Shown in pieces: positions 24,963-33,477 of a stretch of DNA of 51,983 nt. The stretch comes from Bacteroidales bacterium UBA755 (GTDB lineage: Bacteria; Bacteroidota; Bacteroidia; Bacteroidales; UBA932). The stretch is from the NCBI GenBank assembly GCA_002297815.1, contig DBKH01000025.1, positions 1 to 51,983 of the forward strand, in the 5' to 3' direction. Under the pieces are notes generated by a model that had not been told where the DNA came from, did not search any database, and worked only from the letters and a program-made list of their open reading frames with translations. The position numbers were made by a program, and so were the translations under genes. Numbering within the stretch: the first letter of the stretch is position 1; the number at the start of each line of letters is the position of its first letter.

Positions 24963-25628
24963 CTACTCGGTTTTAGTCTCACTTCCTGTCGCTGAGGCGG
25001 CAGCCTTTCCGCTCTTGCCCTTGCTCTGGATGTACTCATCGTTGAGCCCTGCAAGAATCGCATCTGTCACATCCAAATCAGGATCTCCAGCAGCAACCGG
25101 AGCTGGGAGTACACTGCCTTGGGTGGCAATAATCATTGCGTACTTATGCTCTTCGTTGAATTTGTCAAGGAAGGTTTTGATGGCATCACCAATCTGATTC
25201 ATCATAACCTGCTGCTCCTCAGCAATCTCCTGCTGTTTCTGGGCAGCGTAGTTGTTGAAATTGTTCTGCTGCTCTTGAAGTTTGATGTTTCTCTGCTCTG
25301 CAACTGAACGTACCAAAAGACCCTTGTCAAGATCAGACTGGAACTTGTTAACATCACTCTGAAGCTTGTTACCGCGTCTTGTGATTTCTTCCTGAATGCT
25401 CTGGACTTTGGTCTCCACAACTGATCTAAGGTCATTCGCCATGTCGTATTCGTCAATAACTCGGTCAAGGTCAAACCATACGATAGAACCGGCCTGTGCG
25501 GTGGCCTGAGCGACTTCACCTGAGGTGGTCTTTTTCTTGCCGTTACCGTTTGAAGTGAGCTGGATAATTCCGAGAGCGGCCACAGCAATGAGGGCTATGA
25601 CGCTGATAATCAGTGGTGTTTGTTTCAT
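24963..25628 (-). CDS. Membrane-anchored OmpH/Skp-like protein
   Basis: The 221-residue product has an N-terminal hydrophobic segment (about 5-25) with no obvious cleavage site, then a Skp/OmpH-type domain: IVWFDLDRVIDEYDMANDL, a long Gln/Glu/Lys-rich coiled coil (about 65-150) and a closing hydrophobic strand (YAMIIATQGSVLP). Skp proteins are periplasmic trimers that hold unfolded outer-membrane proteins. The uncleaved anchor would tether this one to the inner membrane. A second, soluble OmpH lies behind bamA at 30.8 kb. A TACATTTG element at 25667-25660 on this strand may be its promoter. Confidence 0.75.
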   Translation of the reverse strand: MKQTPLIISVIALIAVAALGIIQLTSNGNGKKKTTSGEVAQATAQAGSIVWFDLDRVIDEYDMANDLRSVVETKVQSIQEEITRRGNKLQSDVNKFQSDLDKGLLVRSVAEQRNIKLQEQQNNFNNYAAQKQQEIAEEQQVMMNQIGDAIKTFLDKFNEEHKYAMIIATQGSVLPAPVAAGDPDLDVTDAILAGLNDEYIQSKGKSGKAAASATGSETKTE

Positions 25629-25668
25629 TTTATTTTGTAATTAATAATATTCAAGGTTACAAATGTAG

Positions 25669-26388
25669 CTAAAAAATCTTAATCTTTGACAGATACGCTT
25701 GGATTGTTTTCTCAAGTCCCATGTAGAGAGCATCGCAGATGATTGCGTGACCGATGGAAACCTCGTCCGTCCAAGGGATTGTTCTTATGAAATATTCAAG
25801 ATTCTCAAGACTTAAATCGTGGCCTGCATTCAGCCCCAAACCAAGCTCGCGGACGACTTTGGCCGTCTCAAGATAGGGCTTGATTGCATTCTCTGGGCCA
25901 GAAGGATAGTTCGCGGCATAGTCGGCAGTGTAGAGTTCCACTCTGTCGCAACCGCAAGCCAATGCTCCCTCAGCCATTTTTGGTGATGGGTCAATGAATA
26001 TTGAGGTGCGGATCCCCTTGTCCTTAAATCTTGCGCATATGTCAGTCAGAAAACCTTTATGCTCAATCGTGTTCCATCCAGCGTTGGAGGTGATTGCGTC
26101 ATGGGCGTCCGGTACAAGCGTAACTTGATCTGGAACGACTTCAAGCACCAAATCCACAAAGCTGGGAATAGGATTACCCTCAATGTTGAACTCGGTTGTG
26201 ATAGTGGGCCTTATTGCTCTCACGTCCGAGTATCGTATGTGTCTCTCGTCCGGCCTTGGGTGAACAGTGATGCCTTCGGCACCGAATTTCTCACAGTCAA
26301 TAGCTGCCTTTTCCACGTCAGGCATGTTCCCTCCGCGTGCGTTGCGAATGGTAGCAATCTTGTTGATGTTTACACTAAGTCTTGTCAT
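25669..26388 (-). CDS. pdxJ: Pyridoxine 5'-phosphate synthase
   Basis: The 239-residue product condenses 3-amino-2-oxopropyl phosphate with 1-deoxyxylulose 5-phosphate to form pyridoxine 5'-phosphate, the last ring-building step of DXP-dependent vitamin B6 synthesis. The TIM-barrel signatures LSVNINKIATIRNARGG, GAEGITVHPRPDERHI, EFNIEGNPIPSF, LVPDAHD, GLGLNAGHDLSLEN and EVSIGHAI are all present. It is divergent from nadK. The OmpH-like gene follows 40 nt downstream on the same strand. Confidence 0.96.
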   Translation of the reverse strand: MTRLSVNINKIATIRNARGGNMPDVEKAAIDCEKFGAEGITVHPRPDERHIRYSDVRAIRPTITTEFNIEGNPIPSFVDLVLEVVPDQVTLVPDAHDAITSNAGWNTIEHKGFLTDICARFKDKGIRTSIFIDPSPKMAEGALACGCDRVELYTADYAANYPSGPENAIKPYLETAKVVRELGLGLNAGHDLSLENLEYFIRTIPWTDEVSIGHAIICDALYMGLEKTIQAYLSKIKIF

Positions 26389-26411
26389 GTTTTTACAACA
26401 AAAGAAACATA

Positions 26412-26460
26412 CAAAAATAATGATTTCTGTTTAGTTTTAAGCAGAATTGTGCTATTTTTG
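26412..26460. promoter_or_regulatory. Divergent -7 elements between pdxJ and nadK
   Basis: TATTTTTG occurs on the minus strand (26419-26412) facing pdxJ and on the plus strand (26453-26460) facing nadK. Both match TAnnTTTG. Neither has a clear TTG at 19-21 nt, so each is only partly supported. Confidence 0.4.
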
Positions 26461-26503
26461 AAATCTGTTTGTAATTTGGACTCATAACCAGAACAAGACA
26501 TTG

Positions 26504-27331
26504 ATGAAATTGGCGCTATATTCCAGAGAAGGTGATGCCTTGAAAGATAATAGGCTATCCTTTATGTTGGAGAGACTGGAGAAAGATTCGTTTGAACTTT
26601 GCGGTGTCAGCGGAGGCGAGAGAATCCCCTCCGGTACTGACATGGTGCTGAGCGTGGGAGGGGACGGGACATTCCTGTCGGCCTCGCAGTTGGTTGGAGA
26701 GTCCGGCATCCCCGTTCTGGGCGTCAACCTAGGGAGGTTGGGATTTCTTTCTGAATATAGCCCCGAAGAGGCTTGCAATGCCCTTTTGTCTGGGGACTGG
26801 TTCTTAGAAGACCGTGAGCTTTTGAAGACGGCCCCAAGTGCAAATTCTCTTTCTGCTGACCCTCAGTTCTGGCCTTATACCTTGAACGAAGTCTCTGTTC
26901 ATCGTTCAGGGGCAGCTCTTCTTGGAATTGATGTGACCATTGACGGGCATGTCTTGCCTACCTATTGGGCCGATGGATTATTGGTTGCCACCAGCTCCGG
27001 CTCAACGGCATATTCATTGAGTGTGGGAGGGCCGATCTGCGCTCCGGATTCGAAGGTCCTGATCATCTCTCCGATAGCCCCTCATAATCTCAATGCCCGT
27101 CCTTTGGTTGTTCCAGATAGCACTTTGATCTCACTTTCCATGCGTTCAAGGGATGAGAATGTCATGCTTTCGATGGACAACAGAAATCATCTTGTGCCTC
27201 CATCGTTGACGCTTGACGTTAAGGTGGCACAGTTTTCGCTTAGGAGGGTTCGTCTTAATAATACCAGTTTCATAAAGGCACTGACAACGAAGTTGTTCTG
27301 GGGTGAGGACATCCGGAACAGCGGAGAATGA
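26504..27331 (+). CDS. nadK: NAD kinase
   Basis: The enzyme phosphorylates NAD to NADP with ATP or polyphosphate. The ATG at 26504 is preferred to the in-frame TTG just before it, giving 275 residues. The family motif SVGGDGTFL with GGDGT at 52-56 is present, along with the NE/D region (YTLNEVSVHR) and the substrate motif ATSSGSTAYSLSVGGPI. The closing region SPIAPHNLNARPLVVPD is also typical. The uppS ATG follows 15 nt after the stop, making a nadK-uppS operon. Confidence 0.95.
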   Translation: MKLALYSREGDALKDNRLSFMLERLEKDSFELCGVSGGERIPSGTDMVLSVGGDGTFLSASQLVGESGIPVLGVNLGRLGFLSEYSPEEACNALLSGDWFLEDRELLKTAPSANSLSADPQFWPYTLNEVSVHRSGAALLGIDVTIDGHVLPTYWADGLLVATSSGSTAYSLSVGGPICAPDSKVLIISPIAPHNLNARPLVVPDSTLISLSMRSRDENVMLSMDNRNHLVPPSLTLDVKVAQFSLRRVRLNNTSFIKALTTKLFWGEDIRNSGE

Positions 27332-27346
27332 CACTTTTTTTTGAAT

Positions 27347-28072
27347 ATGAACGAAAACAAGAATATACCGGCTCACGTGTCCGTCATCATGGACGGTAAC
27401 GGCCGATGGGCACGCCAAAGAGGTCAGGAAAGAGTCGCTGGCCATTTTGAAGGAGTGGAAAGCGTAAGGGTATGTGTGGAGGCAGCCGCTGAGGCAGGGG
27501 TTAAATATCTTTCGATCTTCGCTTTTTCTGAGGAGAATTGGGAACGCCCCCAAGGAGAGGTCAGCTCACTTATGGGTTTGATGCTTAAAGCTATAGCAGA
27601 TGAGATTGATTCTCTCGCCAAGAAAGGTGTCAGGTTCCGCGTTTTGGGTAACACTTCCAGACTGAGTCCGGAACTCTTGGCCGCAATCCGCCAAGCAGAA
27701 AAAAAGACCGAGCCGGCTCCGGGTAAGGAACCGTTGTTAACATTGGTGGTTTTCTTCAGTTACAGCGGCAAGTGGGACATTCTTCAGGCGGCAAAAAAGA
27801 TGGCTAAAGAATATTCTAATGATCCTCAAGGCCTTGAAAACGTGAAGACAGAGGATTTTAGTCGTTATCTTGTCACAGCAGGAATCCCAGACCCAGACTT
27901 GATCATCCGAACTTCAGGAGAGGAAAGACTCAGCAATTATCTCTTGTGGCAGGCGGCATATTCAGAGTTCCTCTTTGTTGACACCCTTTGGCCTGATTTC
28001 CGACGGGACGAGTTTATGGCTGCGATTGAGGAATATTCTCATCGGAATCGCAGATATGGAAAAGTTAAATAA
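27347..28072 (+). CDS. uppS: Undecaprenyl diphosphate synthase (isoprenyl transferase)
   Basis: This cis-prenyltransferase extends farnesyl diphosphate with isopentenyl units to make the C55 carrier of peptidoglycan and surface polysaccharide. From the ATG at 27347 the product is 241 residues. VSVIMDGNGRWARQRG carries catalytic Asp16. FAFSEENWERP and DLIIRTSGEERLSNYLLWQ are the substrate-binding and magnesium-binding family motifs. It lies between nadK and bamA, a common arrangement in Bacteroidales. Confidence 0.96.
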   Translation: MNENKNIPAHVSVIMDGNGRWARQRGQERVAGHFEGVESVRVCVEAAAEAGVKYLSIFAFSEENWERPQGEVSSLMGLMLKAIADEIDSLAKKGVRFRVLGNTSRLSPELLAAIRQAEKKTEPAPGKEPLLTLVVFFSYSGKWDILQAAKKMAKEYSNDPQGLENVKTEDFSRYLVTAGIPDPDLIIRTSGEERLSNYLLWQAAYSEFLFVDTLWPDFRRDEFMAAIEEYSHRNRRYGKVK

Positions 28073-28078
28073 CTTGCG

Positions 28079-28086
28079 TATATTTG
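28079..28086 (+). promoter_or_regulatory. Possible -7 element for bamA
   Basis: TATATTTG matches TAnnTTTG and lies 13 nt ahead of the ATG at 28099, directly after the uppS stop. No TTG is seen at the usual distance. Confidence 0.35.
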
Positions 28087-28098
28087 CATCTTAATTCA

Positions 28099-30714
28099 AT
28101 GAAATCGTATTTGATGAAAGCATATCGTATTTTGTGTTTCTTTGCCTTGGCTCTCGTTGCTTTACCTGTCATGGGCCAAGAGGTCGGAAAATCATTAGTT
28201 ACTGGGGAAGTTGATTATGACCATCCTAAGAATTATTATGTGGGTGGTGTAACAGTGGAAGGAAATCATCAATTTTCTGACCAACAAATCATCTCCCTTA
28301 CTGGTCTTCAGAAGGGTATGAGGGTGACGGTTCCGAGTGATGATCTTTCATCAATCGTGTCTAGATTGTGGATGCAGAGGTACTTCGAAAATGTAGCCCT
28401 TGAATTGGACCACCTGAGTGAAAACAAGGATTCTGCTTATTTTGTGATCAGGATTCAAGAGCGTCCAAGGGTCTCAAGATGGCTTTTTACTGGAGTCCGT
28501 AATGGGGAACGTAAGGATTTGGAAGAGAGGCTGAGCCTACGTCGAGGCGGAGAGTTTTCCGAATATGTCGCCAAGACTTCTACTGACATCATCAAGCGTT
28601 TCTACGCAGACAAAGGGTTCCTTAATTGTAAGGTGGATGTCCAGACCCAAAAGGATTCCATCGTAAAGAATGCGATTAAGGTGAATTTTGCGGTGGATCG
28701 TGGAACTAAAGTTAGAATCCGAGACATCAAGTTTGAAGGAACTGAAGGCTTTTCTGACTTCAAATTGTCCCGCTCTATGAAGAAGACCAAGGCGAAAAAA
28801 TGGTATAACTTCTTCAATAGTAAGAAATTCAATCAGAAAGAATATTCTAACGACAAAGTCAGCCTCATCAGCAAACTCAACGAGTCCGGTTATCGTGACG
28901 CCCGCATTGTCAAAGACTCCATCTATTATGTCACTCCGGACAGGCTTGGGATTGACCTGAAGATTGATAAAGGCAAGAAATACTATTTCAGGAACATATC
29001 CTGGACCGGTAACTCAGTCTATTCCACCGACCAGCTCAATGCCATTCTTAACATACGCAAAGGGGATCCTTACGATGTGGTGACGATGCAGAAAAGGCTT
29101 TTGGGCGGAGGAAAGCAAGGCGACCAGGATGTGTCCAAGGTCTATCGAGACAATGGTTACCTCTTCTTCAATGTGACACCGGTCGAACTGAACATCGAGG
29201 GGGATTCTGTTGATGTAGAGATGAGGATCTCGGAAGGTAAGCAGGCTACCCTCAATAATATCGTCATAAACGGTAACACGCTTACCAACGAAAGAGTTGT
29301 CCGAAGGCAACTAGCCACAAGACCGGGTTACCTTTTCAGCCAAACCGATTTCGAGAGATCTATTAGGGAAATCGCCTCATTGGGACAGTTCGATCCAGAG
29401 GCCATCGCGGATCCGTCGAAGGGTTGGTCGATCATTCCTAACCAATTGAACAACACAGTGGATGTGGTTTATAATGTGACGGAGAAGCCTTCTAGCCAGC
29501 TGGAACTCTCCGGAGGTTGGGGAGCCAACACTTTCGTGGCGACTGTTGGAGTTAACTTCAACAACTTCTCGACAAAGCGTCTGTTTGACAAGAATGCGTG
29601 GAGACCTGTCCCACTTGGTGACGCACAGAACCTTTCTCTCCGTTTCCAGACTAACGGTACTTACTATACTTCTCTAGTATTCGGATTTTCCGAGCCTTGG
29701 CTCTTCGCTAAGAAACCAACATCCTTGAACCTTCAGGCCTACTATACGAGACAGACGAACTCCTATCTTGCTATCGGATTGCTCTCCAACGACAAGGTAA
29801 TGCAGGTCTATGGTTTCTCTGCTGGAATCGGTACTCGTCTGAAATGGCCGGACAACTATTTCGTGCTGTACAACGGCCTCAATTGGCAGATTTATGACCT
29901 AAAGAACTGGATTAACGGTTACTTCATGTTCAATGATGGTAAATCCCATAATCTGAGCTACACAATCAGCTTGAGTCGAAACTCTACTGACCAGCAGATC
30001 TATCCTCGTATGGGATCGAACTTCAGCGCTAGCCTCCAGCTCACTCCGCCATATTCATTGTTCAGGAAAAAGGATCTCGGCACTCTTGATGCCAACGGCA
30101 ATCCGACAAAGGTGTCAAGCTATAAAGACATCAACTATGACAATTGGAGTTCCGCCCAGCGTTACAAATGGATTGAATACCACAAGTGGAAAATCAGCGG
30201 TGAGCTCTACACTAAGGTAATAGGTGACTTCGTGATCATGACACGCGCGCAGTTCGGCTATCTTGGCTACTACAACCGCAAGTGGGGCTACTCTCCGTTC
30301 GAAGGTTTCAGAGTCGGTGGTGACGGTATGTCGGGCTATGACACTTACGGAGCTGACATCATCGCCCTTCGTGGTTACGAGAATTACGCCCTTACGCCTT
30401 GGGCTGCCACTCCGTACAACTCAAACGGCTACTATGCTGGCAATGTTTACGACAAGTTCACGATGGAGTTCCGTTACCCTGTCATCCTCCAGCCTCAGTC
30501 CACGATTTACGTTCTGGGCTTCCTTGAAGGAGGTAACTGCTGGTCAGACATCAAGAATTTCAATCCGTTCCAGATCAAGCGTTCGGCAGGTGTCGGTGTG
30601 AGGGTATTCCTCCCGATGATCGGTCTGCTTGGAATCGACTGGGGTTATGGTTTCGACAATTCAGAAAAGGGGGACAGGAGCCAGTTCCACTTCTTGATCG
30701 GACAACAATTCTAA
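28099..30714 (+). CDS. bamA: Outer-membrane protein assembly factor BamA
   Basis: The product is about 871 residues from the ATG at 28099. An ATG at 28114 would leave the signal peptide (MKAYRILCFFALALVALPVMG) equally intact. Successive POTRA domains each begin with a GN-type strand (VTVEGNHQFSDQQI, IKFEGTEGF, ISWTGNSVYSTDQL, IVINGNTLTNERVV). The 16-strand barrel starts at about residue 470 (SQLELSGGWGANTF) and ends in an aromatic FHFLIGQQF beta signal. BamA catalyses insertion of barrel proteins into the outer membrane together with BamD, also in this window. An OmpH chaperone gene follows. Confidence 0.95.
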   Translation: MKSYLMKAYRILCFFALALVALPVMGQEVGKSLVTGEVDYDHPKNYYVGGVTVEGNHQFSDQQIISLTGLQKGMRVTVPSDDLSSIVSRLWMQRYFENVALELDHLSENKDSAYFVIRIQERPRVSRWLFTGVRNGERKDLEERLSLRRGGEFSEYVAKTSTDIIKRFYADKGFLNCKVDVQTQKDSIVKNAIKVNFAVDRGTKVRIRDIKFEGTEGFSDFKLSRSMKKTKAKKWYNFFNSKKFNQKEYSNDKVSLISKLNESGYRDARIVKDSIYYVTPDRLGIDLKIDKGKKYYFRNISWTGNSVYSTDQLNAILNIRKGDPYDVVTMQKRLLGGGKQGDQDVSKVYRDNGYLFFNVTPVELNIEGDSVDVEMRISEGKQATLNNIVINGNTLTNERVVRRQLATRPGYLFSQTDFERSIREIASLGQFDPEAIADPSKGWSIIPNQLNNTVDVVYNVTEKPSSQLELSGGWGANTFVATVGVNFNNFSTKRLFDKNAWRPVPLGDAQNLSLRFQTNGTYYTSLVFGFSEPWLFAKKPTSLNLQAYYTRQTNSYLAIGLLSNDKVMQVYGFSAGIGTRLKWPDNYFVLYNGLNWQIYDLKNWINGYFMFNDGKSHNLSYTISLSRNSTDQQIYPRMGSNFSASLQLTPPYSLFRKKDLGTLDANGNPTKVSSYKDINYDNWSSAQRYKWIEYHKWKISGELYTKVIGDFVIMTRAQFGYLGYYNRKWGYSPFEGFRVGGDGMSGYDTYGADIIALRGYENYALTPWAATPYNSNGYYAGNVYDKFTMEFRYPVILQPQSTIYVLGFLEGGNCWSDIKNFNPFQIKRSAGVGVRVFLPMIGLLGIDWGYGFDNSEKGDRSQFHFLIGQQF

Positions 30715-30724
30715 ATAATATTCT

Positions 30725-30732
30725 TACATTTG
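30725..30732 (+). promoter_or_regulatory. Possible -7 element for the OmpH gene
   Basis: TACATTTG, 38 nt ahead of the OmpH start, matches TAnnTTTG. No TTG at 19-21 nt upstream. Confidence 0.35.
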
Positions 30733-30770
30733 CATTTGAATAAACACGAAACTGATAAAAAGCTATAAAA

Positions 30771-31340
30771 ATGAAAAAGATTCTTATGATCGCCGCAATG
30801 GCGTTGTTTACTCTGACCGCTTCCGCTCAGGCGAAGTTCGCGTATGTTGATTTCAACGAACTAGTGATGCTCATGCCTGAGGCAGATGCTGCTAGAACAC
30901 AGATGCAGGCAGCTCAGAAAGAGGCTCAGGAGACCCTTCAGAGCATGATGGAAGAGGCTCAGACCAAGTACAACGAGTACCAGCAGAAGCAGGCTACTTG
31001 GACTCCAGCCATCAAGTCAAGCAAGGAGAAGGAACTTGGTGAAATCCAGAACAGAATCCAGGAGTTCCAGCAATCAATCCAAGCCGAGCTTCAGCAGCAG
31101 AACCAGCAGCTGATGGATCCTATCTACAAGAAGGCTCAGGAGGCGGTTGAGACACTTGCCAAGGCTGGTGGCTATCTGTTCGTGTTCGAGACTTCCCAGT
31201 TCCTCTATGTTGACAAAGCTCAGTGCAGGGATCTTACTCCAGACGCAAGGAAGGCACTGAATATTCCTGAAGGAAGAACATTGGAGGATCTCCAGAAGGA
31301 GCTTCAGGCGCAGGCTCAAGGTCAGCAGGGCCAGCAGTAA
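30771..31340 (+). CDS. Periplasmic chaperone OmpH/Skp
   Basis: The 189-residue product has a cleavable signal peptide (1-20, ending TASAQ), then the OmpH/Skp fold: KFAYVDFNELVMLMPEADAA, a long Gln/Glu-rich coiled coil (about 45-125), a central strand GGYLFVFETSQFLYVD and a Gln-rich tail. It should hold unfolded outer-membrane proteins on their way to BamA, which is encoded directly upstream. It differs from the 25-kb relative by having a cleavable signal. Confidence 0.88.
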   Translation: MKKILMIAAMALFTLTASAQAKFAYVDFNELVMLMPEADAARTQMQAAQKEAQETLQSMMEEAQTKYNEYQQKQATWTPAIKSSKEKELGEIQNRIQEFQQSIQAELQQQNQQLMDPIYKKAQEAVETLAKAGGYLFVFETSQFLYVDKAQCRDLTPDARKALNIPEGRTLEDLQKELQAQAQGQQGQQ

Positions 31341-31359
31341 TCTGATAGTCAATTAATGA

Positions 31360-31390
31360 GGGTCGGCAATAACTGCTGGCCCTTTATTTT
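31360..31390 (+). terminator. Intrinsic terminator after OmpH
   Basis: GGGTCGGCA (31360-31368) pairs with TGCTGGCCC (31374-31382), including two G-U pairs, around loop ATAAC. It is followed by TTTATTTT. It lies 20 nt after the stop codon. Confidence 0.8.
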
Positions 31391-31395
31391 ACCCC

Positions 31396-31470
31396 CAGTC
31401 GCTTCGCGACAGCCCCGGTGGGGCATTGGGGACCGTATTCCCCAAACCCCTTGCGTCGCTTCGCTCCGAG
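31396..31470. repeat. Dispersed repeat blocks shared with the 13-14 kb spacer
   Basis: GACAGCCCCGGTGGGGCA at 31408-31425 resembles GACAGCCCCAGAGGGGCA at 13345-13362. The segment 31438-31467 (ending GTCGCTTCGCTCC) matches 14120-14150 with few differences. The block also contains GTCGCTTCGCGAC, a short palindrome. It fills part of the 292-nt gap between ompH and korA. The rest of that gap holds the terminator, an A/T-rich tract and a weak promoter. Confidence 0.55.
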
Positions 31471-31561
31471 GTGACGTGTTTTTTTTGTGGGGTGTAATTT
31501 ATGATTTTATGGATTCGTGCGAGGCTGTTTGTGGTGTGAATATCTTTTTTCAGGGAAAAGG

Positions 31562-31592
31562 TTGCTTATTCTGCTTTTTATGCTTTAATTTG
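31562..31592 (+). promoter_or_regulatory. Candidate korA promoter
   Basis: TTG at 31562-31564, 20 nt, then TTAATTTG at 31585-31592, which differs from TAnnTTTG at one base. The korA ATG is 40 nt downstream. Confidence 0.4.
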
Positions 31593-31632
31593 TAAGGAAT
31601 TTTTATTCAACACTAATAGTCTTAAAATAGAA

Positions 31633-33465
31633 ATGCAACATAAGGTTATTGATGCTAAGGATGTTGTGATAAGATTCGCTGGGGATTCCGGTGATGGAAT
31701 GCAGCTTACCGGAACGTTGTTCGCGAACTTGTCCGCAGTCTATGGTAACGGCCTTTCCACTTTCCCGGACTATCCGGCCGAAATCAGAGCTCCGAAGGGG
31801 ACTGTGGCCGGTGTTTCCGGATTTCAGGTTCACATTGGCAGCCACAAGGTCAACACCCCTGGAGACTTTTGCGACATGTTGGTGGCGATGAATCCTGCGG
31901 CTCTCAAGGCGAACGCCAAGTGGCTGAAAAGAAATGCAACCGTACTAGTCAATGAAGATGCCTTTGATGATTTCGGCCTAACCAAGGCCGGGTTCACAGG
32001 CAATCCTTTTGAGGAACTTCACATAGAGGACAGGAACATCATAGTCGCTCCAATTACAAAGCTGACGGAAGAGAGTCTGAAAGACAGCGGATTGGACGTT
32101 GCTTCGGTCCATAAGTGCAGGAATATGTTCACCCTCGGCATGGCCTGCTTCATCTACAGCCGTCCGCTGGACTATGTCTATACCTATCTTGAGGGGCGTT
32201 TCGCCAAGAAGCATCCTGAGATGATTGAGCCGAACCGTAAGGTAGTGAATGACGGCTACAACTATGCAGCCAACATTCAGGCCGTGGCCGACACTTACAC
32301 TGTTGTCCCTGACATTCAAGAAAAAGGAATATACAGGAATATTACAGGAAACCAGGCTTTAGCATGGGGCTTGATTGCTGCTTCTGAGAAATCAGGACGT
32401 CCGCTATTCTGCGGTTCCTATCCGATAACCCCTGCTACCGCAATCCTTGAAGAACTCGCCATACACAAGAATCTTGGGGTCAAGACAATGCAGACTGAGG
32501 ACGAGATTGCGGGAATATGCTGCGCAATCGGTGCTTCCTTTGCAGGCAATCTTGCTGTTACTACGACCTCTGGTCCTGGCCTTTCTCTTAAATCAGAAGC
32601 TCTTGGACTGGCCGTGATGACCGAGCTTCCGCTCGTGGTTGTGGATGTGCAGCGTGGCGGCCCTTGCACCGGACTTCCTACCAAGACAGAGCAGGCCGAC
32701 CTTAACGAGGCTCTTTACGGACGCAATGGTGAGAGCCCTATGGTCGTGATTGCCGCTCACTCACCGGCACATTGCTTCGATGCTGCATTCACTGCTGCTA
32801 AGATAGCTCTCGAACACATGACTCCGGTCCTGCTTCTTTCCGAAGGATTCCTCGGAAATGGTTCTGAACCATGGAAGATTCCTTCAATGAGTGAATATCC
32901 TGCCATAAAGCCTCGTTTGGCTAAGGCCGATGGGAGTAAGTTCCATCCTTTCGAGAGAGATCCGAAGACACTTGCTAGACAGTGGGCTCCAGCCGGCACC
33001 CCTGGTCTTGAGCATCGTGTCGGAGGCCTTGAGAAGACGCATGAAGGCGTGCTTTCAACCGATGCTGCCAACCATGAGATGATGGTCAGGGAACGCGCGG
33101 AGAAAGTCGCGCGTGTCGCTGCTGACATTCCGGACTTGGTTGTTGACGGTCCGGAGAGCGGGGATGTCCTGCTAGTCGGTTGGGGAGGCACGTACGGGCA
33201 TATTCTTACAGCCACTGAGGAACTCCGCGCTGCCGGAAAGACAGTCAGCCGGGTGCATTTCGATTTCATCGACCCACTGCCGAAGAACACAGAGAAGGTC
33301 CTCTCCGGTTTCCGGAAGATAATTGTCTGCGAGCTTAATCTCGGCCAGTTCGCTGGTTACCTCAAGACCATATTCCCTCAATTCAACTATTTGAATTGTA
33401 ACAAGGTTCAGGGACAGACCTTCCTTGTGAAGGAGATTGTTGACGCGGCTGCGGCCCAGTTATAG
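31633..33465 (+). CDS. korA: 2-oxoacid:ferredoxin oxidoreductase, fused gamma-alpha subunit (2-oxoglutarate type)
   Basis: The 610-residue product joins a gamma domain (about 1-195; RFAGDSGDGMQLTG) to the alpha domain with YPITPATAILEEL (about 262-275) and the TTSGPGLSLKSEALGLA segment. With KorB it oxidatively decarboxylates a 2-oxoacid to the acyl-CoA and reduces ferredoxin. This gamma-alpha fusion is characteristic of the 2-oxoglutarate enzymes of Bacteroidota, so succinyl-CoA is the likely product, though pyruvate or branched oxoacids cannot be excluded. No separate ferredoxin-like delta subunit gene is adjacent. The stop codon overlaps the Shine-Dalgarno sequence of korB. Confidence 0.93.
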   Translation: MQHKVIDAKDVVIRFAGDSGDGMQLTGTLFANLSAVYGNGLSTFPDYPAEIRAPKGTVAGVSGFQVHIGSHKVNTPGDFCDMLVAMNPAALKANAKWLKRNATVLVNEDAFDDFGLTKAGFTGNPFEELHIEDRNIIVAPITKLTEESLKDSGLDVASVHKCRNMFTLGMACFIYSRPLDYVYTYLEGRFAKKHPEMIEPNRKVVNDGYNYAANIQAVADTYTVVPDIQEKGIYRNITGNQALAWGLIAASEKSGRPLFCGSYPITPATAILEELAIHKNLGVKTMQTEDEIAGICCAIGASFAGNLAVTTTSGPGLSLKSEALGLAVMTELPLVVVDVQRGGPCTGLPTKTEQADLNEALYGRNGESPMVVIAAHSPAHCFDAAFTAAKIALEHMTPVLLLSEGFLGNGSEPWKIPSMSEYPAIKPRLAKADGSKFHPFERDPKTLARQWAPAGTPGLEHRVGGLEKTHEGVLSTDAANHEMMVRERAEKVARVAADIPDLVVDGPESGDVLLVGWGGTYGHILTATEELRAAGKTVSRVHFDFIDPLPKNTEKVLSGFRKIIVCELNLGQFAGYLKTIFPQFNYLNCNKVQGQTFLVKEIVDAAAAQL

Positions 33466-33469
33466 GAGG
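33464..33469 (+). promoter_or_regulatory. Canonical Shine-Dalgarno (AGGAGG) of korB
   Basis: AGGAGG lies 8 nt ahead of the korB ATG and overlaps the korA stop codon. Strong Shine-Dalgarno sites are unusual in Bacteroidota and no other gene in the window shows one as clear. Confidence 0.7.
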
Positions 33470-33477
33470 AACACGCT

